DNA of 37,902 nucleotides, from NCBI GenBank assembly GCA_026260175.1, contig JAKCWW010000980.1, forward strand, positions 476-38,377, in the 5' to 3' direction. The position numbers and the translations under genes are program-made. The notes below the pieces were generated by a model. It made no database searches. It saw nothing but the letters and a program-made list of their open reading frames with translations, and was not told the origin of the DNA. Below are positions 28,675-37,902 of this stretch, in pieces. Origin of the DNA: Reticulitermes lucifugus (taxonomy: Eukaryota > Arthropoda > Insecta > Blattodea > Rhinotermitidae). Within the stretch, counting starts at the first letter, position 1; every line of letters starts with the position of its first letter.

Positions 28675-31429
28675 TTGACACAAACACACTTAAACATCAA
28701 TTGTACAAAGAAGCAACATTCTGTTACAGCGAGACTCACCACACTTATTCACAATAAATTAACTCAGCGGCGCACAGCTGAAATGTATCCGGTTAGGGTT
28801 GTTTACAGCCAGTCCGGAAACGTTTTGCTCGAAATTCGTGTTATGCTGTGTAACAATTTATATGACACAGTATTTTGAAGAAAAAAAAGATTTTTTTTCC
28901 ATATTCCGATATATTAGTTTATATATATATTTATATATATATTGTGGTGTTACGTATATAAGTAACACCAATTTATTTCATATAATATCTGATATTTTGG
29001 AATAGTATACAGGATGTCTGTAGTCTGGGAATCCGGGAAAGAACCAAAGTTTATGGCTTTCGATTTGTGTGTTAAGTAGGCGTAAAGACGAGATTCAAAA
29101 GATCAAATCCAGCCAAATTAGCCTTTTGGGTTTAGATATGCAACTTCCGACGTAGTAAAATAATCTAAGTTACTTTTGCTGTTACCGCCACTGATCTGCT
29201 AATGGAAGTGCGGATTGTTATAAGGTCATGACCTTCCTATTGAGCCTTCTACGGTATGATTAATGGATGTCTGAAATACGTTTCATGTAAAGATTTTAGA
29301 TACGTTTATAACGAGACACAATGTCAGATTTCATAACCTAGTCGACACGTTTGATAGAGTATCATCATAAGTGTGTATGCTGCTGTCGGGGTATTCTGTT
29401 AATTGTGTGAGTATTTTGAAAATGAATGGCAATACATTTATACGGAGATTCACAAAAATCAGTGCAGTTGTTTCCTTGAGAATACATGACCCATATATTC
29501 ATGTATCTCTTCTGGCGCCGAGCGTGGAATTTGTCACAAAATGATTGATCTTCTGCAGGCTTTACTTCTGTAAATGGCCTTTAGTAAAAAGCAAATGTTC
29601 GGCTAACTTGTTTTTCATCTATTTTTCAAGGTATTTTTGATGTTGTCCTTTGGACTGACAGCGGTGGGACAGCAGTCGGATAGCAGTCGGCTTGACTGCT
29701 GATTGACTGGCTCACTGACTGACTGCCTCATTCATTCATTCATTTTTGTGTCAGCACGATGTTTAAATTGCACGTATTATGCAGGGTCGAACTCTGTAGG
29801 AAGATGATCGTGGTTAGTTAATAGTACAGAGTTTTGAAAGATGGTATCGTGGTCTATTTCAAGGTGATATTCCGACACTCGCCTGGGGAGGTCCAGAAAA
29901 ATCATTAAATCTGCCACTTAAGAAAACCTGATAATGGATACCTGGATACAGGTCGAGTGTTTTGTCGCTACGCCAATGTTTTCAGCTTTACCGTAAGTCT
30001 GTGTAGGCTACACAGACCTTCTACAAAATTTGTTGTGTCTGCTGTATTGTTTTTAGTTACTCCATGTTATCAGATTTTGCCCTAATTTTTAACATGACCT
30101 TAATTTGTCTCTTTAAACTGCCTTATCCTGTCACTGACAGGTTGAAGCTTGTAATTTAATATCAACTACTTAGGCCATTTAGTGTGAGTGGCATATGGAC
30201 GCACATAACAGTAAGAACGGATACAAAGGGAAAGGAATAATTCGCATCGACGTATTGTGCTTACCTCACCACATCTTTAGCGACGATTAATTCAAAGAGG
30301 ATGCAATAGGAGCTACATGTGGCATGCAAGAGGGAAATGAGCAATTAATTCAAAATGTTAATCCAAACATCTGAAAGGAAAAGACTACAGGTAAAACATC
30401 AGCTTACACTGGGTAATAAAAAATGGATCTAAAAGTGATAGGCTTTGAGAGTGTGTGTGGAGGGGTGTGAACTGGCTCAGGGTAGGCTAGAGATGGGAAC
30501 TGGCTCAGGATAGATTAGAGAGGTGAACTGTTCTGAACTCGGTAATGAATATTCAGGTTTTAGAAAAGTCGTTGAATTTTTTGACCAACTGCATTACCAA
30601 CAGTATGGTTAATGACATTCTTCGTCGACTAACCGAAACTGAGCCGAGATCTATGAGGTCACGAGAACGAAAAAGTATCAGTTTTGTTGTGACGTGTGGC
30701 AGCAACACGAACAGAATATTTCAGTGTAACTATTAGGCCAGTGACATTTCTGAGAATTTCAGGACTGTGAGGAGAGACGGTAAAGTCGATAATAGTATTG
30801 GCAATGTGAATCCCTTCCCTTGTCCAGGCTAAACCTCGTTACGTACAGTTTGACATCGATATCCCTGCCTCATCCGTCATACCTAAGATGCAGTTCCCTC
30901 CACACTAGAAGGATATAAATGGACGAGACTTACATGGCACAAAAAACTGGACATCTCAAAACACGGCAAGAAATAAAGTTGATATGTCAAATAAACTGCA
31001 CGATTTTAGGTTGGTTACTTTTGGATTATCCCATAGAGGCAGTTCACTCCTAAACGAAGATACCCGTATACCAATCTATACGGTGTTATGTCCCAGGCAA
31101 CGGAAGTTATCAAGTGAAAGGTTAAACAATACTTCCGTAGCGTAATGTACGATATTTCAGTAACGTATGATGTAAATTTGAAGTGGTATATTCTGTGTAT
31201 ATTTAACTGAACGTGACAGTGCTACAATAGTTACAAAAACGGCATGAGTATTGATTGTACTGGTGTGACTAAACTTTGAAAATAGTGTTCAGTGTTGAAG
31301 AGTAAATCAGATTTACAGCTGGCTTGTGTTTTCAAAATTATCCGTAATATAAATGTCAGTGAAATGTGTTTTAACGAAATGTGTACACTGACACAAATAC
31401 AGTTTGGGATGATATGAAATTAGAGGTGC
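28675..31429. other. 2.7 kb mostly unrecognised; minor simple repeats
   Basis: Contains an AT microsatellite near 28918-28945, a degenerate GACT/CATT tetranucleotide tract at 29655-29746, and a two-unit tandem repeat of about 33 bp (GAACTGGCTCAGG...) at 30463-30530. Short ORFs such as 30545-30736 have no recognised domain. Confidence 0.45.
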
Positions 31430-31795
31430 TTTTTATCTTCATTTATTGCCAACTTCGCTTTGGAATTCATGGTTATGAAGGCCGAAGAAAATCAGGAGGC
31501 AAAAGAGTCGGATGGGAACGTCAGTTTGTGTTCTTTGCTGTCGACATTAATTTATTGGGCGAAAACGTTTCGGTCGCAAAGAAAAACATAGTGTTAAAAC
31601 GTAAGGAGACTGTGCTAATGCGGGGCCATCAGATTGCAACACAAAAGCGTAATATAAAGGAAGATCAATTTAGGCCTCAATCGTTCACGAATATAGCAAA
31701 GTAGCGTAGGAGAATTACCTTCATGTAGATTAGAAGAAAGAGAGAATGCCTGCCACCTTTCAGTTTAAAATCTCTTGTATGAAAGTTAGGCACAC
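31430..31795 (+). pseudogene. LINE reverse-transcriptase fragment
   Basis: A 107-codon frame contains FFAVDINLLGENVSVAKKN, aligning with the catalytic Y-A-D-D region of the arthropod LINE family (YADD followed by x-N-L-L-G-E-N). It continues LMRGHQIATQKRNIK; the short spacing suggests an internal deletion. After the stop another frame reads NACHLSV-stop-NLLYES, the next conserved block. The catalytic A-D-D has become A-V-D, so it is dead. It is probably from the same family as the C-terminal tails at 1955-2180, 6640-6880 and 7290-7705. Confidence 0.65.
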
Positions 31796-32395
31796 ACAAC
31801 TGCAGTAACAGGTGATGTGTGACATGGTGTGAAATTGGTCTCTTAGTCTAAGGGAAGAACACAGGGGGGGGATGTTTGGAAATAAAGTGCTAAGAGGGTA
31901 TTTTGACGTTACAGAAGAAAAATAAGATTTCGGAAAGAACTGCATACCTAGGGGCTTGAGAATGCATATAGCTCGCGGAATATGATTAAGGTGATCAGAT
32001 CAAGAGGGATGAGATGCGGGGGGGGGGGCATGCAGTTTTCAGGTATGTAATGCTGGAGGCTTTGAATGTTTGCATTTCGAACTTAGGACCTGTAATGAGG
32101 CTTCAAGTTAAGGTATGAAGCATAGTGATATTTGTGGCATTTGTGTTGCTTAATTTGTATTACGTGTCTCATTATAACTTTAGAGTAAGCGCAGTAATGA
32201 ACTAGCAGGCCTGCTCCAATCAGTGGCACTGTGGAAAATTTTATTTATTTATTTCAGTAAATTATAAAATGCTACAATGTATCGATTTCTAGATTGAACT
32301 TCCTGTGCCTTTGTATTCACGACACATAGTTGTGTTTCCTTGATTGTTTTGATTGCTTCTAGATCACGTTATAAATGTTGCAAATTTTGTTTCCA
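31796..32395. other. Nothing recognised
   Basis: Poly-G runs at 31865-31872 and 32019-32028; otherwise AT-rich without assignable features. Confidence 0.5.
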
Positions 32396-32440
32396 TGTTA
32401 TCAGCCATGTATGTCAGTTAATCATGGCTGAAACATAGAC
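32396..32440 (+). ncRNA. Hammerhead-like motif, decayed
   Basis: A perfect 7-bp stem AGCCATG/CATGGCT (32403-32409 and 32423-32429) is followed by GAAAC. Box 1 is not recognisable (TGTTATC). Included because of the stem-plus-GAAAC layout shared with the other loci. Confidence 0.3.
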
Positions 32441-32605
32441 TTGTAAATAAACATGTGGCGACTACATATTCAGTTTTATTTTTTGTACTCTACTACAACC
32501 AATGGGCAATTGAAATGGATGCATAGAACATGGAACGGTGCAGAAAACACTACAATATTTTTCACCCAGTGTGAAAAAAAGAAAAAAGTGAAATTTGGAG
32601 TAGAT

Positions 32606-32637
32606 ACACACACACACACATATATATATGTATATAT
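32606..32637. repeat. (AC)n(AT)n microsatellite
   Basis: A CA dinucleotide run grading into AT repeats. Confidence 0.95.
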
Positions 32638-33329
32638 TTTGTATAACATATAATACTTGTTTGCACTTCTACACACTATGTATAGATACTTCGTTGCATT
32701 CATTTGTTGCAGATGCAAAACTGTTTCTGCAGACCCTGATACTGTGCAGGGATATTTATCATAGCTTCGTTGAATATGCAGACTAACGAAATGGGCTTCA
32801 GATAAAAGGTTTATGTCTTAATAATTTACATTTAATGTTATTTGCTATTCTTGTCGCATGACAAGCGACGTTAAGAAAATTTATCTTGATTTGAATTCAT
32901 GTAAACCAGACAACAAATTTGTCATTGACAAAGCAAAATTAATTTTGTTTGTAATTGTTAACGCATCAGTAACAAATTTAATAGAAATGTTTTCAGTTGC
33001 TTCGGAGAGACGCATATAAAAATAGACATCCACATTATGCGTTCAGTTTATGTAATTTGTACAAAGGACAAGATATTATTTCTCATTATATTGTGTGTTT
33101 TGGAACAGTTGTCTTAACCAGTTTCGGAAGGTATGTATTCCACAGATGGATGAAATTTTGTTTAAAATTGGAATCAATTTGGAGAAATGTTTCTTGTTAT
33201 TTAACGATGCTGTTACAGTATCAGGCATTGTGCTCGGATAGTGTCGACTGAAATGGGAGTGTCATTAGGCATGAATGACACGACAGGAATGATGTGGCTA
33301 GGGAAAGTCTTGTCCTCCATGTATAAGAT
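32638..33329. other. Nothing recognised
   Basis: An 84-codon plus-strand ORF (32997-33251) has no recognised domain. Confidence 0.45.
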
Positions 33330-33430
33330 TGTAGGCATTAAAATATTGAATCGGGATGGACCGGGCAATGTACACCTTGCGGACTGAAAGACCAGAGTTC
33401 GATTCACAGCAGCTGGAGGAATGTTTACTG
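33330..33430 (+). repeat. tRNA-like SINE fragment
   Basis: GGGATGGACCGGGCAATG resembles an A-box region and CCAGAGTTCGATTCACAGC contains a B box (about 33394-33405). Downstream ATTGTCATCGTCATTA-like sequence is unassigned. Confidence 0.4.
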
Positions 33431-33527
33431 TCATCGTCATTAAATTACACAAGTAGAAAATATGAAGCTGTACGTTATGGGGATCAATTTTAATGGGATT
33501 TCTTTACATTCTAACAAAGCCTAATAG

Positions 33528-34524
33528 TTCTTTCCTCAGACCGTGTTGCTATCTGTCCCCACTATTCATTCCCATAACAGTGTTGCTATGTGACCCCACT
33601 ATTTATTCCCATAACAGTGTTGGTATGTGACCCCACTATTCATTCCCATAACAGTGTTGCTATGTGACCGCACTATTAATTCCCATAAGTGTTGCTATGT
33701 GACCGTACTATTAATTCCCATAAGAGCGTTGCTGTGTGACCGCACTATTAGTTCCCATAAGTGTTGCTGTGTGACCGCACTATTAATTCCCATAACAGTG
33801 TTGCTGTGTGCCCATACTAGTCATTCCTCAGACTGTGTTGCTGTGTGTCCCCATTGTTCATTCGCCTAACCGTACAGCTATGTGACCCCACAATTCATTC
33901 CTCAGACCGTGTTACTATGTGACCCCACAATTCATTTCCCTAACCGTGTTGCTGCGTGTCCCCAATAGTCATTCCCCTAACCGTTTTGCTGTATGTCCCA
34001 CAATTCATTCCTCAGACCGTGTTGCTGTGTGTCCCGATTAGTCATTCCCTTAACCGTGTTTCTATGTGTCCCCATAGTCATTCCCCTAACCGTGTTGCTG
34101 TGTGTCCCCAATATTCATTCCCCTAACCGTTTTGCTGTATGTCCCAAAATTCATTCCTCAGACCGTGTTGGCGTGTGTCCCGATTAGTCATTCCCTTAAC
34201 TGTGTTGCTATGTGTCCCCATAGTCATTCCCCTAACCGTGCTGCTGTGTGTCCCCAATATTAATTCCCCCTAACCGTGTTGCTGTATGTCCCACAATTCA
34301 TTCCTCAGACCGTGTTGCTGTGTGTCCCCAATAGTCATTCCTCAGACCGTGTTGCTGTGTGTCCCCAATAGTCATTCCCCTAACCGTTTTGCTGTATGTC
34401 CCACAATTCACTCCTCAGACCGTGTTGCTATGTGTCCCCATAGTCATTCCCCTAACCTTGCTGCTGTGTGTGCCCACTGTTATTCCCCTAACAATCTTGC
34501 TCTGTGACCCCAATATTCTGTTCA
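33528..34524. repeat. Minisatellite, 37-bp unit, about 27 copies
   Basis: The unit is close to CATTCCCATAACAGTG, TTGCTATGTGACCCC, ACTATT. In the left third units read CCCATAACAGTG and GTGACC; in the right part they read CCCCTAACCGTG or CCTCAGACCGTG and GTGTCCCC. From about 34000 to 34300 a four-unit block (about 147 bp) repeats as a higher-order unit. Since 37 is not a multiple of 3, the open frames across it (33627-33869, 33993-34187, 34286-34507, 34359-34583) are artefacts that cycle through all three frames of the same repeat. Confidence 0.97.
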
Positions 34525-35399
34525 TTATTCAGCAGCATCCGCGTTCTCACATGCCTTTCTCGGAAAATGGTACATTTCTTTAGTGCCGAAGAGCAACCAG
34601 AATGTTGTAAACGGTTTTACTCGTATAATGAAGTCTTATGTGTCCAGTTTTTGTGGTTGTTAAGCAATAATGTGTGGGAATGTGTTTGTAGCAATCGCAG
34701 AGCGTGTGGAGATGGGGCACATGATGGATCATGGCGCATAATCTAACGAGGTGACCTGTCAGTCGCCCCCTCTTCGTCTCAAGTTGAAGAAAAGCAAGAC
34801 CACGTCAATACTTCAGCTCGACGTGACGCAGTTGTCTCATTAATTATACGATACACCATCAACACCCACGTTCCCGACGTGGATGCCTGGTCATTTTGTG
34901 CTGAAGTCCTGCAATGGCCGGTTCCCAGGAACAACGAACCTTATGATTTAATTTTGAATATGCGCAGACCAGGAGGGACCCTGTGTGAGTTCTGCGTAGT
35001 TCAATCGGGAGAGCATAGGTAATTGTCTTTGTTCTTACTGGTGATTTGCCCCGGAAGCACAGGCGGACCCAGCATTTTGGGGGGGGGCGGGGAACTGTCC
35101 CTGAAGCTATATGTAATTTGTGATTGATTTAAAAACTGTGTTGTGAAAATCATGTCAAACTCTCCGAGCAGACATCTAATTAGGTCACAGGGAAAATTAA
35201 AACTGAAAAAATGTACATATTCATAAGTTTTTCTTATATTTTTCAATATTCCAACGTACTAGTTATCAGCCCATTTCAGTAGCTGATTTAGGCTGAAGCG
35301 TAAGTCACGTGAAGCCTTTGACATCATCGCGTCTACAAAATCCGTGTTTTTTAAATTTCGTAGCCCGGCAGCCTCCACCACCCCCACCCCCCTTGGGTG
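34525..35399. other. Unassigned; tRNA-like fragment and poly-G run
   Basis: GTAGTTCAATCGGGAGAGCA at about 34997-35016 resembles a tRNA D-arm/A box, a probable SINE head. A poly-G run lies at about 35081-35088 and a C-rich stretch at 35377-35392. No gene seen. Confidence 0.4.
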
Positions 35400-36870
35400 C
35401 GCCAATGCCCAGAAGGACATCAGTTTATTTCTTATTGACCGACATTCTCAGATTATGCTCTTACAACTCACAGATTTTACGTAATTGACGGTCGTTTCTT
35501 TGGAGCTCACTTTCGGTGTTTGCACCAAGTACTTGGTGATCAGCAAACAGCGACGTATACCTATTTATGCATTTCCGTTTGTCAGTATACGTTCCTGGTT
35601 TATCCTATGTCTCCCATGCTTTGTAAGGTAGCGTCCAAATATATATTAATTAAAGTGGGTGATGAACTGCGCCCTTGTTGCACACCTTAATTAATTAAAA
35701 TATCTCCTCCTTGATAGTTTTGCAGGTTAAATATGATCTTCGTTCCATTATCAAGAGCTCTGATGCTCTCAGTGAGATGTGAGAGTGTTTGCGTTCTTGG
35801 ATGCTTTCCCAAATTTTATTTCGGATGACTCGTTCAAAGGTTTCTCAGTGTCTACGAAAAGTAATTTGATTTGCAATTATATTCTTGTCTTTTTTCTGCG
35901 ATCTGTACGGGTTTAAAAATATCGTCGGCATAGGAACGGCCGCATCGGAATCCATGTTGTTTTTTCAGAAGCAAGACCTCGCTAGCTGAGTTTAATGTTT
36001 CATTCAAAATTCGGATATAAACTTTATGGCTTGAGTTGTGCAAAGTAATTCCTCTGTAATTTTGAGGTTTACTTCTATCACCTGTCTTAAAAATGGAACT
36101 GATATCAACTGTTAACCAGGGCTTTGGTATCCTTCTTTGCATTCATCAGATATTAAGAATATGTAACGATGGAATTTTGTACTGTGCCGTTCTGTGTTCA
36201 TTCCTTCTGGTTCTGGGACTTCCTAATTCTTCTACTGTCAATTTGTTGTTTCTTGTCTTCCTGTATCGTAGTTGTAGTCTTCTTTTGAGTGTATTATAGC
36301 TTTTGGTAATGATGAATCTATTGTTGTTCTACAGTCACACTAGAGATGTATTTTTCTTAGAGGAATTCCATTTTCTCATTGGTTACCCAGCGAAGTCCTG
36401 TCTTCCATGAAGGACATGTTAAGCTTTGCTGATAAAGATGTACCAGCTGTTTCTGTGGGCGCTCGTTACGAGTGTACTACCTACGTTCCATTTTGTTCTG
36501 CAGTTTTCTTTATTTCCCACCGTAGTTTGCAGGAGTCAACGAAAACAGGCAGTTTGCTTCTCCATTATAGCCTCCTTTATTTTCCCATTCCAGATCTTCA
36601 AGCTCCTTTCCCATATAAATTCCCTTTCTTCTCCCAGAGCCTCTGCCGAGGCGCGTACAATGCACCTTTTTACATTTTCCCATTCCTCGTTAGCTTCTAC
36701 AATTAGTGGTCATAATAGATATTGGGTTGACCTTTCTTGGTCAAGTCTTCCTATATCAGGGTCTTGTAGAATGTTTTTCCCGTTTCCTCTTAATACCAAT
36801 TTTATAATTAAATCTTTACTCCACATACTTATTAAATTGCTAAGTTTATTAAGGCCGTAGTGTGTATGAC
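35400..36870 (-). pseudogene. Long decayed LINE ORF2 (linker and reverse transcriptase)
   Basis: Reading the minus strand from right to left, an N-terminal linker (VEANEEWENVKRCIVRASAE, then LKIWNGKIKEAIMEKQTACF) precedes the RT fingers: SSIFKTGDRSKPQNYRGITL, then LKKQHGFRCGRSYADDIF. It continues VDTEK, a frame change, ALDNGTKIIFNLQNYQGG, VQQGRSSSPTLINIYLD (RT block with Q-G-x-x-x-S-P), and the catalytic site FADHQVLGANTESELQRN, where F-A-D-D has become F-A-D-H. Several stops and frameshifts make it a pseudogene. The plus-strand ORFs 36407-36706 and 36426-36860 are shadows. The clade cannot be fixed from this. Confidence 0.85.
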
Positions 36871-37841
36871 TTCTATTCGGAAGTTGAACGATTCAGATAT
36901 CGACAGACACACCGCTATTGTGACTGAGTGATGAGCCGATAAAAAGCTCAGTCGGTAAAAATGCCTGACTTAGCAGGTCATTGTAGCGGTAACGCTCTTG
37001 TCTTATATGCAGGAGGTGTTCTTTTCGAATCTCTGTCTGGACATCGGCTAAACTGAATGAAGTTATTCATGGTTTTATTCAGTGTCTACGCAAATACCAG
37101 GATACTTCCTCTACAGGCCACTACAGGTTCCTTCGAAATCGTCGACCACCAGTTGCCCTACCATTGACGCTAGCTGCTTAGTATGAAGTTCTGACGGGTC
37201 GTAAAATAAACCATAAAAAATAACAAAATGTTTGGTTGTGGGTTTCACCGTTTTTGGCAGGAAGAGGGACAGTTAGTTATTCTCTTTACCACCACGTACT
37301 TACTTTGTTGGCCGTATAGCCCTTATTCTGTGGTCGCCGGAGTCACTTACGCCGAGGATAGAACACCGGAACGATCTAGTACAGATGGAGCTTAACCCTT
37401 AAACCACATACGCCTGCATGATACGGCCTTTAAGCACAGCCGTCGTTAAGAGCATTGAATGGACACAGAACGCCTGGCCGATTCTTTGTCTGGGGATCAC
37501 ACAATGAAAGCTGCACGATATCGTTTCTGTTCCTGTGACTGTATATTCCGTTCCGAGCTCTGTTTCGTTTGGGTAACCATCACTTGTTTCTCTTGAATTG
37601 TATTTAGAACTCGATACCTCATGCTTTCGTTCCAGCCTTCTGGACACATTCACCTGTTCTGACCTCAGAACAGCACACAACACGCAGTTGCATTCGTCCG
37701 CTGTTAAGCTCTGATATTAACCGTCGTCGCCTTCGGTTTCTACTTCTCTGCAATTCTCGCATTTAATACGTCAGTCCCCAGGAGCGTCGTTTCCTAGAAA
37801 TTTGACGCGTTTATGATTTTGAAAACCTAATAGGATATTAT
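36871..37841. other. Unassigned; one tRNA-like fragment
   Basis: AAGCTCAGTCGGTAAAAATG at about 36944-36963 resembles an A box and CTTTTCGAATCTC (37021-37033) a weak B box, so a SINE remnant spans roughly 36940-37060. The remainder has a 94-codon minus-strand ORF (37399-37683) without a recognised domain. Confidence 0.4.
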
Positions 37842-37902
37842 AGTGGCCGCGCGGTCTAAGGCGTGGGTCTGCGGCCGCTCGCTTGCTGGGATTGTGGGTT
37901 CG
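37842..37902 (+). repeat. tRNA-Leu-like SINE, copy 3 (cut by window end)
   Basis: GTGGCCGCGCGGTCTAAGGC, then GTGGGTCTGCGGCCGCTCGC and TTGCTGGGATTGTGGGTTCG are almost identical to copy 1 at 20811-20870. The window ends inside the B box. Confidence 0.9.

Noticed and set aside
33528..34524. Possible CRISPR-like array
   Set aside because: The repeats are contiguous and diverged with no unique spacers, and the context is eukaryotic.
33627..34583. Four overlapping plus-strand ORFs of 64-80 codons with repeated ValLeuLeuCysVal-type peptides
   Set aside because: They are translations of the 37-bp minisatellite; the unit length shifts frame at each copy, so open frames are a by-product of a repeat lacking stops.
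36407..36860. Two long plus-strand ORFs (99 and 144 codons)
   Set aside because: The opposite strand reads as a LINE ORF2 linker region; the plus-strand frames are shadows of it.

Overview
The window looks like nuclear DNA of an insect with a large, repeat-rich genome. It is AT-rich and non-coding over most of its length. It is littered with decayed non-LTR retrotransposons (LINEs), tRNA-derived SINEs, foldback elements, microsatellites and a minisatellite, and the only convincing host gene has very long introns. A polyneopteran such as a cockroach or termite would fit, but nothing in the sequence proves the order. There are no bacterial operons and no functional rRNA or tRNA genes.

The one well-supported host gene is on the minus strand. 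Three exons (16708-16824, 12895-13051, 1236-1404) have good splice sites and exactly compatible phases (0/0, 1/1). They encode the first 147 residues of a secreted precursor: a signal peptide, an acidic spacer, then two related RGFH-containing segments separated by RR and KR processing sites. It looks like a neuropeptide or prohormone precursor that I cannot assign to a known family. The last exon ends on a strong donor in phase 2, so the gene continues left of base 1. Because ATG follows a splice acceptor directly, its 5' UTR lies in an exon to the right of 16824. Introns are about 3.7 kb and 11.5 kb, so roughly 1-16.8 kb is intronic. A fourth candidate exon (9938-10082) has the same entry and exit phases as the third and could be an alternative exon, but is much less certain.

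Region by region: 1-1235 has a LINE C-terminal scrap, an inverted repeat and otherwise nothing recognised. 1236-16824 holds the gene, with intronic LINE tails (1955-2180, 6640-6880, 7290-7705), a LINE 3' half next to exon 2 (13112-13740), SINE-like pieces and a recent 107-bp tandem duplication. 16825-23100 holds repeat families, three SINE/LINE insertions and a LINE with an inverted middle. 23100-31400 is mostly unrecognised, with one good copy of a ~500-bp repeat (26620-27149) and a near-perfect hairpin (28593-28674). 31400-33500 has a LINE reverse-transcriptase scrap and SINE-like pieces. 33528-34524 is a 37-bp minisatellite. 35400-36870 is a long decayed LINE on the minus strand, and a SINE runs off the right end.

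The most striking non-gene signal is a small conserved motif at seven places: CTGANGAT, a stem whose arms differ between loci but always pair, then GAAAC. This compensatory pattern implies a folded RNA (or DNA) element. The two boxes match the hammerhead ribozyme core, which Penelope-like retroelements are known to carry, although all copies have one extra T after the first box. Several copies sit in head-to-head inverted pairs.
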